NCBI GenBank assembly: GCA_038226665.1
Contig: JBBRQI010000011.1
Span: forward strand, 1 to 64,000
From: SZAS-103 sp038226665
GTDB taxonomy: Bacteria > Pseudomonadota > Gammaproteobacteria > Xanthomonadales > Xanthomonadaceae
DNA length: 64,000 nucleotides
Reading direction: 5' to 3'
The notes below the pieces were generated by a model, which did no database searches, was not told where the DNA came from, and was given only the letters and a program-made list of their open reading frames with translations. Both the position numbers and the translations under genes were made by a program. Every line of letters begins with the position of its first letter. The first letter of the stretch is position 1. Below are positions 1-9,600 of the stretch, piece after piece.

Positions 1-2
1 CA

Positions 3-617
3 GCCGATGGCAGCGATGTCCGCGCAATGGCCGGGGCCCTAGCCGTGGTCACCAAGGACACGCTATTGGTCAATGAAAAATTGTTAACCAACCAGTCCTT
101 GGTGTCGAGTGACGGCGTCTATAAGCTAACGTTGCAAAGTGACGGTAATCTGGTGTTGCGTAACGCTGCGGGAACGGCGCTGTGGTCGTCGGCCACCAAC
201 GGAAGCAATGCCGTTACTCTGAATATGCAAAGTGACGGCAATCTGGTGTTGCGCACATCTGGAGGAACGTCTGTTTGGTCCACTAAAACCAATGGCACTG
301 GGGCCGTTCGTTTGGTCATGCAAAGTGACGGTAATTCGGTAATGCGCACGTCATCGGGCGCTTCGGTCTGGTCAACGGGTACTAACCAAACAACGCCACC
401 GCCGCCACCGCCACCGCCACCGCCACCACCGCCGCCACCGCCACCGCCACCGCCCATTATTGTGGTTCCGGTGCCGCCGCCGCCTGGCGTGTCGCCTGGA
501 GTGCCGCCGATCGTGGTGGCGCCGGTGGAAGGGCCGCCCATGGTGCTGGTCGAAGAAACGCCGCCGGAGGTCGTACAGGCACCACCCGAGCTTCCGCCAA
601 AACCTGTGCGCAATTGA
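3..617 (+). CDS. B-lectin repeat / polyproline protein, 5' end outside window
   Basis: The frame is open to the left edge of the window, so the gene is probably truncated at its 5' end; an internal ATG lies at 27. Counting from that ATG, three repeats of 31 residues begin with QSDGN at residues 37, 68 and 99 and contain a following W. This is the pattern of bulb-type mannose-binding lectin domains (QxDxNxVxY), although the final Tyr is replaced by Arg here. About 20 consecutive prolines follow, encoded by a CCACCG-type microsatellite, then a Pro/Val-rich tail. The family binds sugars. A surface or secreted role is inferred because no signal peptide is visible in the part present. The polyproline tract could be a wall- or envelope-spanning spacer. 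Confidence 0.7.
   Translation, partial: ADGSDVRAMAGALAVVTKDTLLVNEKLLTNQSLVSSDGVYKLTLQSDGNLVLRNAAGTALWSSATNGSNAVTLNMQSDGNLVLRTSGGTSVWSTKTNGTGAVRLVMQSDGNSVMRTSSGASVWSTGTNQTTPPPPPPPPPPPPPPPPPPPPIIVVPVPPPPGVSPGVPPIVVAPVEGPPMVLVEETPPEVVQAPPELPPKPVRN
398..453 (+). repeat. CCACCG/CCGCCA microsatellite encoding polyproline
   Basis: Near-perfect tandem CCA/CCG codons lie inside the lectin gene and encode about 20 prolines. Slipped-strand mispairing could change the length in units of whole codons without loss of frame. Confidence 0.85.
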
Positions 618-733
618 TGGGCGCAGGTGTTATCAACTGTTCGACCAGGCAGTGCACGCACATGGATAACGCAGGCATGCTCGCAATTGCCAAGGAATCT
701 CTGAGCACGTTCAGAGATTCCGGCGATGCACGG

Positions 734-1483
734 ATGCACCGTCGCCAACACCAACGCAAGTCGTTCGTGGCTGCGGGGTTGCTCGGCCTGCTGGCCGCCG
801 CAATCCTCCAGCCGGCCTTGGCCGACGACAGTGCGCCAGCGGCCAAACCAAGTGGTGCCGAGCTGGCGCATGCCGACATCCTGGCTCGCTCTCCTGCCCC
901 GTTGGGGCCGGCGGCCGGACATGGATCCACGCAGGCAAACTTCCAGCAGGAAACCGCATCAGAGGACGTCCGCCACTTGGCAGACCGGGTCGTCGAGACG
1001 ACTGACAATCACAGGATGCCCTTCGTGATTGTCGACAAGGTTGACGCCAGGGTTTTTGTATTCGACGCGGGGGGCAAACTCCGCGGCGCGGCCCCAGCGT
1101 TGCTTGGCCTGGCGCTCGGCGATGATTCCACGGCCGCGATTCGCAATCGAAAAATGAAGGACATCGGCCCGGGATTGCGCGTCACTCCGGCGGGCCGTTT
1201 CGTCGCCGCGTTGGGCCATGACGCGGCCGGGAAGGAGATTCTCTGGGTAGATTACGTGGATTCCATCGCCATGCATCCGGTCGTCACCAACAGGCCGGAG
1301 GAGCACCGTCTGCAACGACTGGCGAGCCCGAAGCCGCTGGACCACCGGATTTCCTGGGGCTGCATCAATGTTCCGAAGAAGTTCTATGAAAGTGTCGTGA
1401 GTCCCGCCTTTACGGGGACGCAAGGTATCGTCTATGTGCTGCCTGAAATCCGGAAGGCCCGCGAAGTTTTCGGGTTCGATTGA
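734..1483 (+). CDS. L,D-transpeptidase (YkuD)-like periplasmic protein
   Basis: This 249-residue protein starts with a basic stretch and a hydrophobic signal peptide ending near a LADD site, which is why the ATG at 734 is preferred to the upstream in-frame ATG at 614. The C-terminal half contains HRISWGCINVP, matching the catalytic HxxSxGCxN signature of YkuD L,D-transpeptidases, with Cys as nucleophile. The family makes 3-3 peptidoglycan crosslinks or attaches proteins to peptidoglycan. The domain is somewhat divergent, since the sequence before the motif is unusual, so the exact acceptor is unknown. It follows the lectin/polyproline gene on the same strand; co-function at the envelope is only a guess. 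Confidence 0.75.
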   Translation: MHRRQHQRKSFVAAGLLGLLAAAILQPALADDSAPAAKPSGAELAHADILARSPAPLGPAAGHGSTQANFQQETASEDVRHLADRVVETTDNHRMPFVIVDKVDARVFVFDAGGKLRGAAPALLGLALGDDSTAAIRNRKMKDIGPGLRVTPAGRFVAALGHDAAGKEILWVDYVDSIAMHPVVTNRPEEHRLQRLASPKPLDHRISWGCINVPKKFYESVVSPAFTGTQGIVYVLPEIRKAREVFGFD

Positions 1484-1614
1484 CCTTTCGACGAGCATCT
1501 CGTGATATCGGTGGCAGCAAAGGGATGCACTTCGCCGCTTCCACTCGAGCGACAAGGTCTATCACTCCGTTCTGTGCGATAAAAGCGCAGAGGTTGTCGT
1601 TGCGCGGAACTGGT

Positions 1615-2412
1615 TCAGAGCAACCGCTGCGGGTGCGCGTACACCGTCATCGCATCGCCGCGTGCGAACGCGATCAGAGTGATGCCGGCTTGGTCGGCGA
1701 GGCGGATCGCGAGATCGGTGGGCGCGGATATGGCCGCGATTACCGCGATGCCGATTGCGGCGGACTTGTGCACGATCTCGTACGACGCGCGCGAAGTGAT
1801 GACAAGGAAACCTTCTGCGGGCGTTGACGTTGCGAGCGCGCCGGCAAGTTTGTCGAGCGCGTTGTGGCGGCCGACATCCTCGCGCACCACGATTCCGCCT
1901 GCATGCACATATCCCGCCGCGTGCGCGCCCCCGCAACGCTGGTTAAGTGGTTGCCCCGCAGAAAGTTGACGCAGCCCGTCGGCAATCATCGCGGCGCTGA
2001 AGGTTGCGTTAGACGCGACCGTGCGAACCGGACGGATCGCCGCTTCCAGCGTTCCGGTTCCGCACAATCCGCAACCGCTGCGTCCGGTGAGGTTGCGGTC
2101 GCGTGAGTCGAGCGCATCGAAACGCGCCTGCGGAATCGCCGCGTGCAGCGCGATGCCATGTTCGCCGCGCACGCAATCCACCAGCTTGAATTCGTCGGGA
2201 TGCGCGACGATGCCTTCGGTCAATGCGAAGCCGAGCGCGAAGTCGGGCAGGTCGGTCGGCGTCGCCATCATCACCGCGTAGGAGCGGCCGTTGTAGAGCA
2301 GCGCAATCGGCACTTCCGCGATCACGCTGTCGTCGAATGCTTCGCGGCGTAACCCATCGATCCGCAGCGCGGCTGCGGTTTTCAAGCCGATGGTGTCGTC
2401 GTATGCCGGCAT
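1615..2412 (-). CDS. fdhD: FdhD, sulfurtransferase for formate dehydrogenase maturation
   Basis: A protein of 265 residues. FdhD passes sulfur from IscS to the molybdenum cofactor of formate-dehydrogenase-type enzymes. The characteristic SGCGLCGTG motif with the CxxC pair is present, as are the conserved VREDVGRHNALDK and SRASYEIVHK segments. The ATG at 2412 (MPAYDD) is chosen because the longer open frame before it is out of character with the family. It lies 17 nt downstream of the molybdoenzyme gene on the same strand, so the two are probably co-transcribed and the neighbour is its likely client. Confidence 0.93.
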   Translation of the reverse strand: MPAYDDTIGLKTAAALRIDGLRREAFDDSVIAEVPIALLYNGRSYAVMMATPTDLPDFALGFALTEGIVAHPDEFKLVDCVRGEHGIALHAAIPQARFDALDSRDRNLTGRSGCGLCGTGTLEAAIRPVRTVASNATFSAAMIADGLRQLSAGQPLNQRCGGAHAAGYVHAGGIVVREDVGRHNALDKLAGALATSTPAEGFLVITSRASYEIVHKSAAIGIAVIAAISAPTDLAIRLADQAGITLIAFARGDAMTVYAHPQRLL

Positions 2413-2429
2413 GGTGATTTTATCGCAGC

Positions 2430-4697
2430 TTACGCCGTCGCATCGTCTGGCGCAGCGCAGCGACTCAACCGCACCGGAATGCATTTGGAAGTCGGCGTGC
2501 GTGCGCGTTCGGCGTAACTGTCGAGCGGCACGAGCCCGTTGGTTTCCGGGTAATAGCTCGCAAGGCAACCGCTCGGGATGTCGTATTCGACCAGCAGGAA
2601 ACCGCTCGCGGTGCGTTCGCCGTCGTGCCATATGGACGTGATGTCCACCCATTCGCCGGCCTGCATGCCGAGTTGTTCCAGGTCGCCGCGCGAGATGAAG
2701 CAGACGCGCCGGCAGCCGCGAACGCCGCGATAGCGGTCGTCGAGCCCGTAGATCGTGGTGTTGTACTGGTCGTGCGAACGCAGCGTGGTGAGATGCAGCG
2801 TTGGTGCGCCAGCGGTTGCCTCTGCTGCATCGTTCAACGCATGTATGTAAAACCCTGCCTTGCCATCGACCGTGCCGAACGCGCGTGCGCGTGCCGGATG
2901 GTGCAGATGGAAACCGCCGCGCTCACGCACGCGCGTGTTGAAATCGGCGAAACCGTCGACGACTACGGCGATGCGTTCGCGGATGCGATCGTAGTCGGCG
3001 ATCAATAGCAGCCACGGCGTCTTGCTGTGCGGCAATGTTGCCACGGCGAGGCGCGCGACGATGGCTGGTTCGGACAACAGGTGTTCGGATGCGGGCGGAT
3101 TCATTCCTTCGGACAGGTGCACCATGCTCATCGAATCCTCGACAGTGACGGCTTGCGCTCCGTTTTCCTGCACATCGATTTCGGTGCGGCCAAGGCAGGG
3201 CAGGATCAATGCTTCGCAGCCATGCACGAGATGCGAACGATTGAGCTTGGTTGCAACATGCACAGTGAGCGCGCAGCTGCGCAACACCCGCTGCGTGCGC
3301 GCACTGTCGGGCGTCGCGACCGCGAAGTTGCCGCCCATCGCGAAGAAGACTTTCGCGCGGCCGTCGTCCATCGCTTCGATCGCGGCGATGGTGTCGAAGC
3401 CATGCGCGCGCGGCGGCGTGAAATCGAACGCAGCGCCGAGCTTGTCGAGGAATGCGCCGGACGGTTGTTCGTGGATGCCCATCGTGCGATCGCCCTGCAC
3501 GTTGGAATGTCCGCGCACCGGGCACGGCCCCGCGCCGGGCTTGCCGATGTTTCCGCGTAGCAACAGCACGTTCATCAGCATCTGGATCGTCGCGACGCTA
3601 CGCCGATGCTGGGTAATGCCCATGCCCCAGCAGAAGATCGTCGCGTTGCTGTCGCGATACGTACGAGCGGCGCCCTCGATTTGCGCGCGGGTCAGTCCCG
3701 ATTCGCGTTCGATGACGTCCCATCGCGTGGCGCGCACGTCGGCGGCGAATGCATCGAAGCCGCTGGTGTGTTGCGCGATGAATCCGTAATCCAGCGCATC
3801 GGCCTCGATCACGGCTTTCGCGATGCCCTTGATCGCCGCAAGATCGCCACCGATTTTCGGCTGGTAGTACTGCGACGCAATCCGCGTGCTGCTGCCGGTC
3901 AGCATTTCCGCCGGACTTTGCGGGCTGGTGAAGCGTTCCAGGCCGCGCTCGCGGAGCGGATTGAACGCAACGATGCGGCAACCGCGTTTCGCCGCGTTGC
4001 GCAGTTCGCCGAGCATGCGCGGATGGTTGGTGCCGGGGTTCTGGCCGAAGATGAAGATCGCTTCCGCTTTCTCGAAATCCTCCAGCAACACCGAACCCTT
4101 GCCGCTGCCGATCTGCTCGATCATCGCCACGCCGGACGGCTCGTGGCACATGTTCGAGCAGTCAGGCAGATTGTTGGTGCCGTACTCGCGCACGAACAAC
4201 TGGTACAGGAACGCGGCTTCGTTCGACGTTCGGCCCGAGGTGTAGAAGATCGCTTCGTCGGGCGACGCGAGCGATTGCAATGACGTTGCGATTTGCGCGA
4301 ACGCGTCAGCCCAAGCGATCGGCACGTAACGGTCGCTTGTTGCGTCATACGCCATCGGTTCGGTCAGGCGGCCCTGCGCTTCGAGAAAACGGTCGTCGTG
4401 CGCCGCAAGATCGGCCACGCTCTGTTCGGCGAACAACGCACGGGTGACGCGTTTCGCGGTCGCTTCGTGCGCAACCGCTTTCGCCCCGTTCTCGCAGAAC
4501 TCGAACGTCGAATTCGGATTGCGGTCCGGCCATGCGCAGCCGGGGCAATCGAAGCCCGTCACTTTGTTCGCGCGCAGCAAGGTGCGTGCGCCGCGCAGCG
4601 GAATTTTCTCGCCTTCGATCGCCCGCAGCGTGCTTTTCAGCGCATCCCACCCGCCCGCTGGTTTGTCGTAGCGTCCGACGGATTTGTCGTCGCTCAC
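2430..4697 (-). CDS. FdhF/YdeP-family molybdopterin oxidoreductase
   Basis: This 755-residue protein fits the Fdh-alpha-like family (YdeP type). The N-terminus has CPGCAWP and a further Cys in EFCENG, which can ligate an Fe-S cluster. SNMCHEPSG follows in the position of the metal-ligand Cys/Sec of formate dehydrogenases. Later come molybdopterin-contact segments such as GQNPGTNHPRM, RGNIGKPGAGPCPVRGHSNVQGDRT (a long conserved block) and SHDQYNTTIYG near the C-terminus. There is no beta subunit, cytochrome or hydrogenase gene nearby, only fdhD. The physiological substrate is therefore open; YdeP of E. coli is linked to acid resistance, and formate oxidation is not certain. Confidence 0.88.
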   Translation of the reverse strand: MSDDKSVGRYDKPAGGWDALKSTLRAIEGEKIPLRGARTLLRANKVTGFDCPGCAWPDRNPNSTFEFCENGAKAVAHEATAKRVTRALFAEQSVADLAAHDDRFLEAQGRLTEPMAYDATSDRYVPIAWADAFAQIATSLQSLASPDEAIFYTSGRTSNEAAFLYQLFVREYGTNNLPDCSNMCHEPSGVAMIEQIGSGKGSVLLEDFEKAEAIFIFGQNPGTNHPRMLGELRNAAKRGCRIVAFNPLRERGLERFTSPQSPAEMLTGSSTRIASQYYQPKIGGDLAAIKGIAKAVIEADALDYGFIAQHTSGFDAFAADVRATRWDVIERESGLTRAQIEGAARTYRDSNATIFCWGMGITQHRRSVATIQMLMNVLLLRGNIGKPGAGPCPVRGHSNVQGDRTMGIHEQPSGAFLDKLGAAFDFTPPRAHGFDTIAAIEAMDDGRAKVFFAMGGNFAVATPDSARTQRVLRSCALTVHVATKLNRSHLVHGCEALILPCLGRTEIDVQENGAQAVTVEDSMSMVHLSEGMNPPASEHLLSEPAIVARLAVATLPHSKTPWLLLIADYDRIRERIAVVVDGFADFNTRVRERGGFHLHHPARARAFGTVDGKAGFYIHALNDAAEATAGAPTLHLTTLRSHDQYNTTIYGLDDRYRGVRGCRRVCFISRGDLEQLGMQAGEWVDITSIWHDGERTASGFLLVEYDIPSGCLASYYPETNGLVPLDSYAERARTPTSKCIPVRLSRCAAPDDATA

Positions 4698-4730
4698 GTT
4701 GGCTTGGTGTCGCGCATCAAACGTTGCGCG

Positions 4731-6545
4731 TTATTTGACCGGATGGTCGAACATCAACTCGCCGACATAGCGCGCCGGCGGCGATCCGAATGACGTCACT
4801 GTGTCGTGATAGCGTTTCAGGGCGAAGCTCTTGCCCCACGCCTGTTCGGCTTCGCGACGGATGTCGAGGTGCTCCTGCACGCCGACGAAATACGTCGAGA
4901 GTTGCGTCGAACCGAGTTGCGCGCGCACCCACTTGCCCGCGGCTTCGCGTTCTTCCTGGAACGTGGTCTGCGTCATCAGCTTCATCGCGTCGTCGCGCGA
5001 CATGCCATCGACATGGATCGCCTGGTCCAGGATCGCGTTCGCGGTCGCACGCAGGTACCACTTCAATTGCACGAGGCGATACAACGGATCGTGATCGAGG
5101 AATCCCTGCTGGGCCATCATGCGTTCGGCATACACGGCCCAGCCTTCCACGAACGAACCCGACGACAGCACCGAACGCAACGTGGTCGAATGCTGGTTGG
5201 AATGCCAGATCTGCACGTAGTGGCCGGGCATCGCCTCGTGCACGCTGAGTTCGGCGATCGCGCGCGTGTTGTATTCGCGCAGGAACGACGTGGTCTGGTC
5301 GGCGCTCCAGTCGTCGGGAATCGGCGACACCGCGTAGAACGTGGCGAGCTTGCTGTCGAGCGGGCCGGGCGAATCGCAATACGCAACGGCCACGCCGCGC
5401 TGGAACTCCGGCATCAGGATCACCTGCACCGGCGCATCGGGCAGGGTGATGAGGTCGTGCTCGCGCACGAACGCGGTCGCTTTCGCGAGCTGTTCCTTCG
5501 CGGTCGCGACGACCTGGTCGCGCGCGGGGCGGTCGTTCGCAGCGAGATCGAGCGCGAACTTGATCGCGGCCTGCTGCTGGTCGGCGGTCGGGTGCTCAGG
5601 CGTCGGCGGCGCGCCAGTCTTGCCGGTGAGCACGCCGCGCGCGATGTCGTACATCTGCGCGCGCGTGCTAATGATCTCGGCCTCGGCGCGCTTGCGGATT
5701 TCGGCGCGCGACAACGTCGAGTCGAGCGCGAACGCGAGTTTCTCGTCGAACAGTTTCTTGCCGATGCGGAAATCGCCCTTTGCGTTCGGCACCAGCGTCT
5801 TGTCGAGCCAGGTCTGCTGCTCGGCGACGGCCTTGCGCAGGTTCGCGACCGCGGCATCGAAGCGCTTGCGGTCGGCAGCGTTCAATTCCTTCGCGTGCGG
5901 CATCAGCATGTCGTCGACGATGCTGAGCACGCCGGCATTCTGCTTCGCGACCGTCTGCGCGTGGCTCAGCGGAACGCGCGCTGGATCGAGGCTCGCACGC
6001 GTCTGCGCGAACAGCTCCGGCAATTTTTCCATGCGCGCGGTGGCGCTGCGCAGTCGGTCGGGCCACGGCGCGAAATCGCGCGCAGCCAGCGTGTACAGCG
6101 CGCTGCCGGCGACGCCGTTGTAGATCTGCGGATCCCAGGCCCAGCTTTGCAGTTGCTCGGCGGTCCAGACTTCGTAGCGCAATTCGTTGCGCAACACCGC
6201 TGCGTCGACCTGGTTCTCGCGGGTGAGTTTGCCGGCGTCGATCTTGTCGAGTTCGCCAAGCATCTGCTTGGAGAACGCAAGCGACTTCGCGCGGCCGGCG
6301 GCGCTCATGTCGTCGACTTCGGAATCGAAACGATGATCGCCGGTCTGCGTCGCGTTGGTCGGCGATAGGCGCATCGATCCGTCGAGCCAGCGCTTCGACA
6401 AGTCGACGAATTGCATGTCGGCGGAATCATTCTTCGCCGTGGTCCATTGGGCGACGGCGGTCGCCGGCAACGGGGAGGCCACGGCAGGCGCACCGAGGGA
6501 CAGCAACAACGCGGATGCAAGCATTGCGATGGAAGTCATGCGCAT
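4731..6545 (-). CDS. DUF885 family secreted metallopeptidase-like protein
   Basis: 604 residues with a clear signal peptide (MRMTSIAM, a hydrophobic core, then AVAS). The ATG at 6545 is chosen because it places that signal at the N-terminus; the open frame extends further upstream without family character. SVHEAMPGHYVQ, near residue 434, contains the HExxxGH motif typical of DUF885, thought to bind zinc. The family is common and often multicopy in Xanthomonadales and is predicted to hydrolyse peptides in the periplasm. It sits between lhr and the fdh pair on the same strand, with 115 bp separating it from lhr, so it may have its own promoter. Confidence 0.88.
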   Translation of the reverse strand: MRMTSIAMLASALLLSLGAPAVASPLPATAVAQWTTAKNDSADMQFVDLSKRWLDGSMRLSPTNATQTGDHRFDSEVDDMSAAGRAKSLAFSKQMLGELDKIDAGKLTRENQVDAAVLRNELRYEVWTAEQLQSWAWDPQIYNGVAGSALYTLAARDFAPWPDRLRSATARMEKLPELFAQTRASLDPARVPLSHAQTVAKQNAGVLSIVDDMLMPHAKELNAADRKRFDAAVANLRKAVAEQQTWLDKTLVPNAKGDFRIGKKLFDEKLAFALDSTLSRAEIRKRAEAEIISTRAQMYDIARGVLTGKTGAPPTPEHPTADQQQAAIKFALDLAANDRPARDQVVATAKEQLAKATAFVREHDLITLPDAPVQVILMPEFQRGVAVAYCDSPGPLDSKLATFYAVSPIPDDWSADQTTSFLREYNTRAIAELSVHEAMPGHYVQIWHSNQHSTTLRSVLSSGSFVEGWAVYAERMMAQQGFLDHDPLYRLVQLKWYLRATANAILDQAIHVDGMSRDDAMKLMTQTTFQEEREAAGKWVRAQLGSTQLSTYFVGVQEHLDIRREAEQAWGKSFALKRYHDTVTSFGSPPARYVGELMFDHPVK

Positions 6546-6660
6546 GGTGGTTTCCAGGTGGGTTGGAGGCAGTGTATGGTCGCAAGGATAACGCCATTGA
6601 TGCGCTGCGGCGACGCTTGGCCTGCATCGCCGGCACCGCATCAGCGTGCATTGGATTGGA

Positions 6661-9600
6661 TCAGCGCGTGGCCGACGCGACGCCGTTGCCAAACCCTGCG
6701 CGTTCGCCCGGTGGCAATGGCGCGCCGTGACGCAGCAACGCACCGCGTGCCTTTGCGGTATCGGTCGGCGACATGTCTTCAAGCAAGGCGATTTCGCTTG
6801 CGATCATCGTCGCGATCGGCAGGCCGTCGCGATACAGGATGCGCGAGCCGGTGATCGCCGGAACCCGTGTGCCCGGAATCAATGTGCCGACCAGATTCAG
6901 CGGATCGGCGCCACTCACGCAGACCAGCGCGCCATCGTGCGTGCGCTGGCGGATCTGCCGCAGCAATCCGATCGCTTCGGGCAACGCGAACTGTTCGCCG
7001 ACCAGGCCTGCGATGAAACGGCCGCCGCGGATTTCGCCGCGCGCTTCGAGCCGGTGATAGAGGCGCAGCAAGTCGCGCCACGGTGGCAGCCATGCGGCTT
7101 CGCGTTCGAGCAGGCGCCAGCACATCACGCCGTAGCGGCGCAGCAGGGTGCGCGCGATGTGTTCGAGGTTTGCGGGATCGTCGCGCGTACTTTCCGTTCG
7201 CGTACTTTCCGCTATGGACGAACCGGGACGACTGCTGCGACGAATCAGCGACCAGCGACCCGCGTCCTCGAACGACGATGCGCCGCGCCGCGACTTGCGG
7301 AACGCGCCAGCGCGCGGCCGTTTCGATGCGGGCGTCACCAGCGCGCGCAGGCCCGCAAAGCTGTCCGAGTTCACGATGCCCTGCGCGACGAGTTCGCCGA
7401 GCGCGTCCTCGAGTTCGGTTTGCAGCAATCGTGTGCCTGCCGTCAGTTCATCGAAGAACGACGCGCCATGCGCGGCGAGATGATCCGCGACGATGCGCGC
7501 GCGCGACGACAGCGCGACTGCATCCTCATCGCGTGCCATTGCAAGCGCGCTCCAGATTGGCAGCTCGCGACGCGGCAACAGCACGATCGGCGAACTGCGC
7601 ACCGGGCCGGCGCGCGTTGGCTGTGTCGCGTCGTCGCGCAAGGCCGCAGGTTTCGGGCGCAGGCGCGTCCACACCAAGCGACCAGATTGGCATTGCGCAT
7701 CGAGCCAGTCCGGATCGTAGTCGGCGATGCGCGCGGGCAGCAGTTCCTTTTCCCACGCGCCAGCGGCGGCTTCGTAACCTTCGAGTTGCGCGAGCGCATT
7801 GGGTAACGCATCGATACCTTTCATGCGCGATGCCGGAGCCACGCGTTGCCACTCGAATGCGAAGCGCATGTAATCGCGTACGGCAACTGGCTCGATCTCG
7901 CGGCGCAACCTGCTAATGGTGTAACGATGGATACGCGCGAGCAAATGGCGCTCACACCATTGCGATTCGACCCCTGCATCGAAGCTGCCGCGCATCACGT
8001 AGCCTTTGACTTCGAGCCGCATCAGCGCGGCGTCGACGTCGGATTGCGGCAATGCGAATGATGCGGCGAGCGTGGATGTCTGCGTAGGGCCAAGGCCGGT
8101 CAACCGTGCACGCACGAGATCGACGAGCGCATCTTCCGGCGTCCATGCGACTTCGGCGAATTCCGGCGGCGCTTCGATGGCAGGATCGGTCGCGGCGTCC
8201 GGATGCAGCGCGCGTAATATCGGCAGGCGTTCAGCGGCGAACCAGAAACCTGCGCCGCCGTGTTGCATGCGCGCCGCACGACGATCGTCCGCAAGCGCGG
8301 CCAGCATCTGCGGCCAATCCACGTTCGCGCGCGCTTCGTCATCGCCGATCACCCCAAGCCCAACCAGCGCTTCGTGCATCTCGTCGGCATTGCGCGCTTC
8401 GGGCCATGCTTCCGCGCGCACGGCGGCGATTGCATCGGCGTCGAGCCGTCCCAGATCGTCGGCGCGTTGCGGATCGGCCCAGCGGCGATTGAGCACCGCC
8501 TGCGTGCGCCGTTCTTCCAGCGGCGCATCGTCGAGGAACGTGTACGGCTTGGAACTCAGCACTTCGGCTGCGAGCGGCGAGGGCGCGACGAGATCGCGCG
8601 CGATGATGCGTACATCGCCGGATTCCAGCGCGCGCAACAGGTCCAGCCAACCGTCCGTGTCCATCGCTTCATGCAGGCAATCGTGAAGCGTCTGCGCGAC
8701 CAGCGGATGGTCGGGAATCTTGCGCTCGCCGACGATGTTCTCCAGGCACGCGACCTGGTCCGGGAACACTGTCGCGAGCAAGTCCTCGCTTTTCATCCGC
8801 TGCAATTGCGGCGCGACCTTGCTGCCGCCGACGAAGCGCGGCAACGCGAGCGCGGTCGTCGCGTTCCAGCGCCAGCGGATCGGGAACAGAGGTGCGTCGA
8901 GCAGCGCCTGCACCAGCACGTCGCGCGCGGTATTCGAGTGCAGGAAACGGGCAACATCCTCCAGCGGGAAACTGTGGCTGGTGGACAGCGACAATACGAT
9001 CGCATCCTCGGTCGCCGCAGCCTGCAATTCGAAGTTGAAGGTGCGGCAGAACCGCTTGCGCAGCGCGAGTCCCCACGCGCGGTTGATGCGACTCCCATAC
9101 GGCGAATGGATGATGAGCTGGGTGCCGCCGGATTCGTCGAAGAAGCGTTCCATTGCGAGCACGCTGCGCGTCGGCAGCATGCCGAATGCGGATTGCGCGT
9201 GCGCCAGATAGTCGACGACTTGTTGCGCGGGCGCTTCGCCCACGCCGACGTCGTCCACCAGCCAGTGCAAGGCCACATCCGCGCCCGATGCGGTCAGGCG
9301 CTGCCCGATTTCCTCGCGCAACCGCGACACACCGATCGACAACGCATCGCTGCGACCCGGCGCTTCGCCGAGCCAGAACGGAATCGTCGGCGGCGCGCCG
9401 TTCGCATCCTCGACGCGCACGCGGTCGCGCTCGACGCGCAGGATCTTGTACGACACATTGCCAAGCTGGAAGATGTCGCCGGCGATGCTTTCGATCGCGA
9501 AATCCTCGTTGACGCTGCCGATCATCTGCGACTGCGGCTCGAGCACGACCGCGTAATCGGCATTGTCGGGAATCGTGCCGCCCGAGGTGACGGCGGTGAG

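Noticed and set aside
119..922. Long minus-strand frame with a polyglycine stretch, opposite the lectin/polyproline gene
   Set aside because: It is the antisense of the CCACCG repeat and of the transpeptidase gene and has no domain of its own.
4806..6368. 520-codon plus-strand frame inside the DUF885 gene
   Set aside because: Antisense shadow, no ribosome-binding site, no motif.
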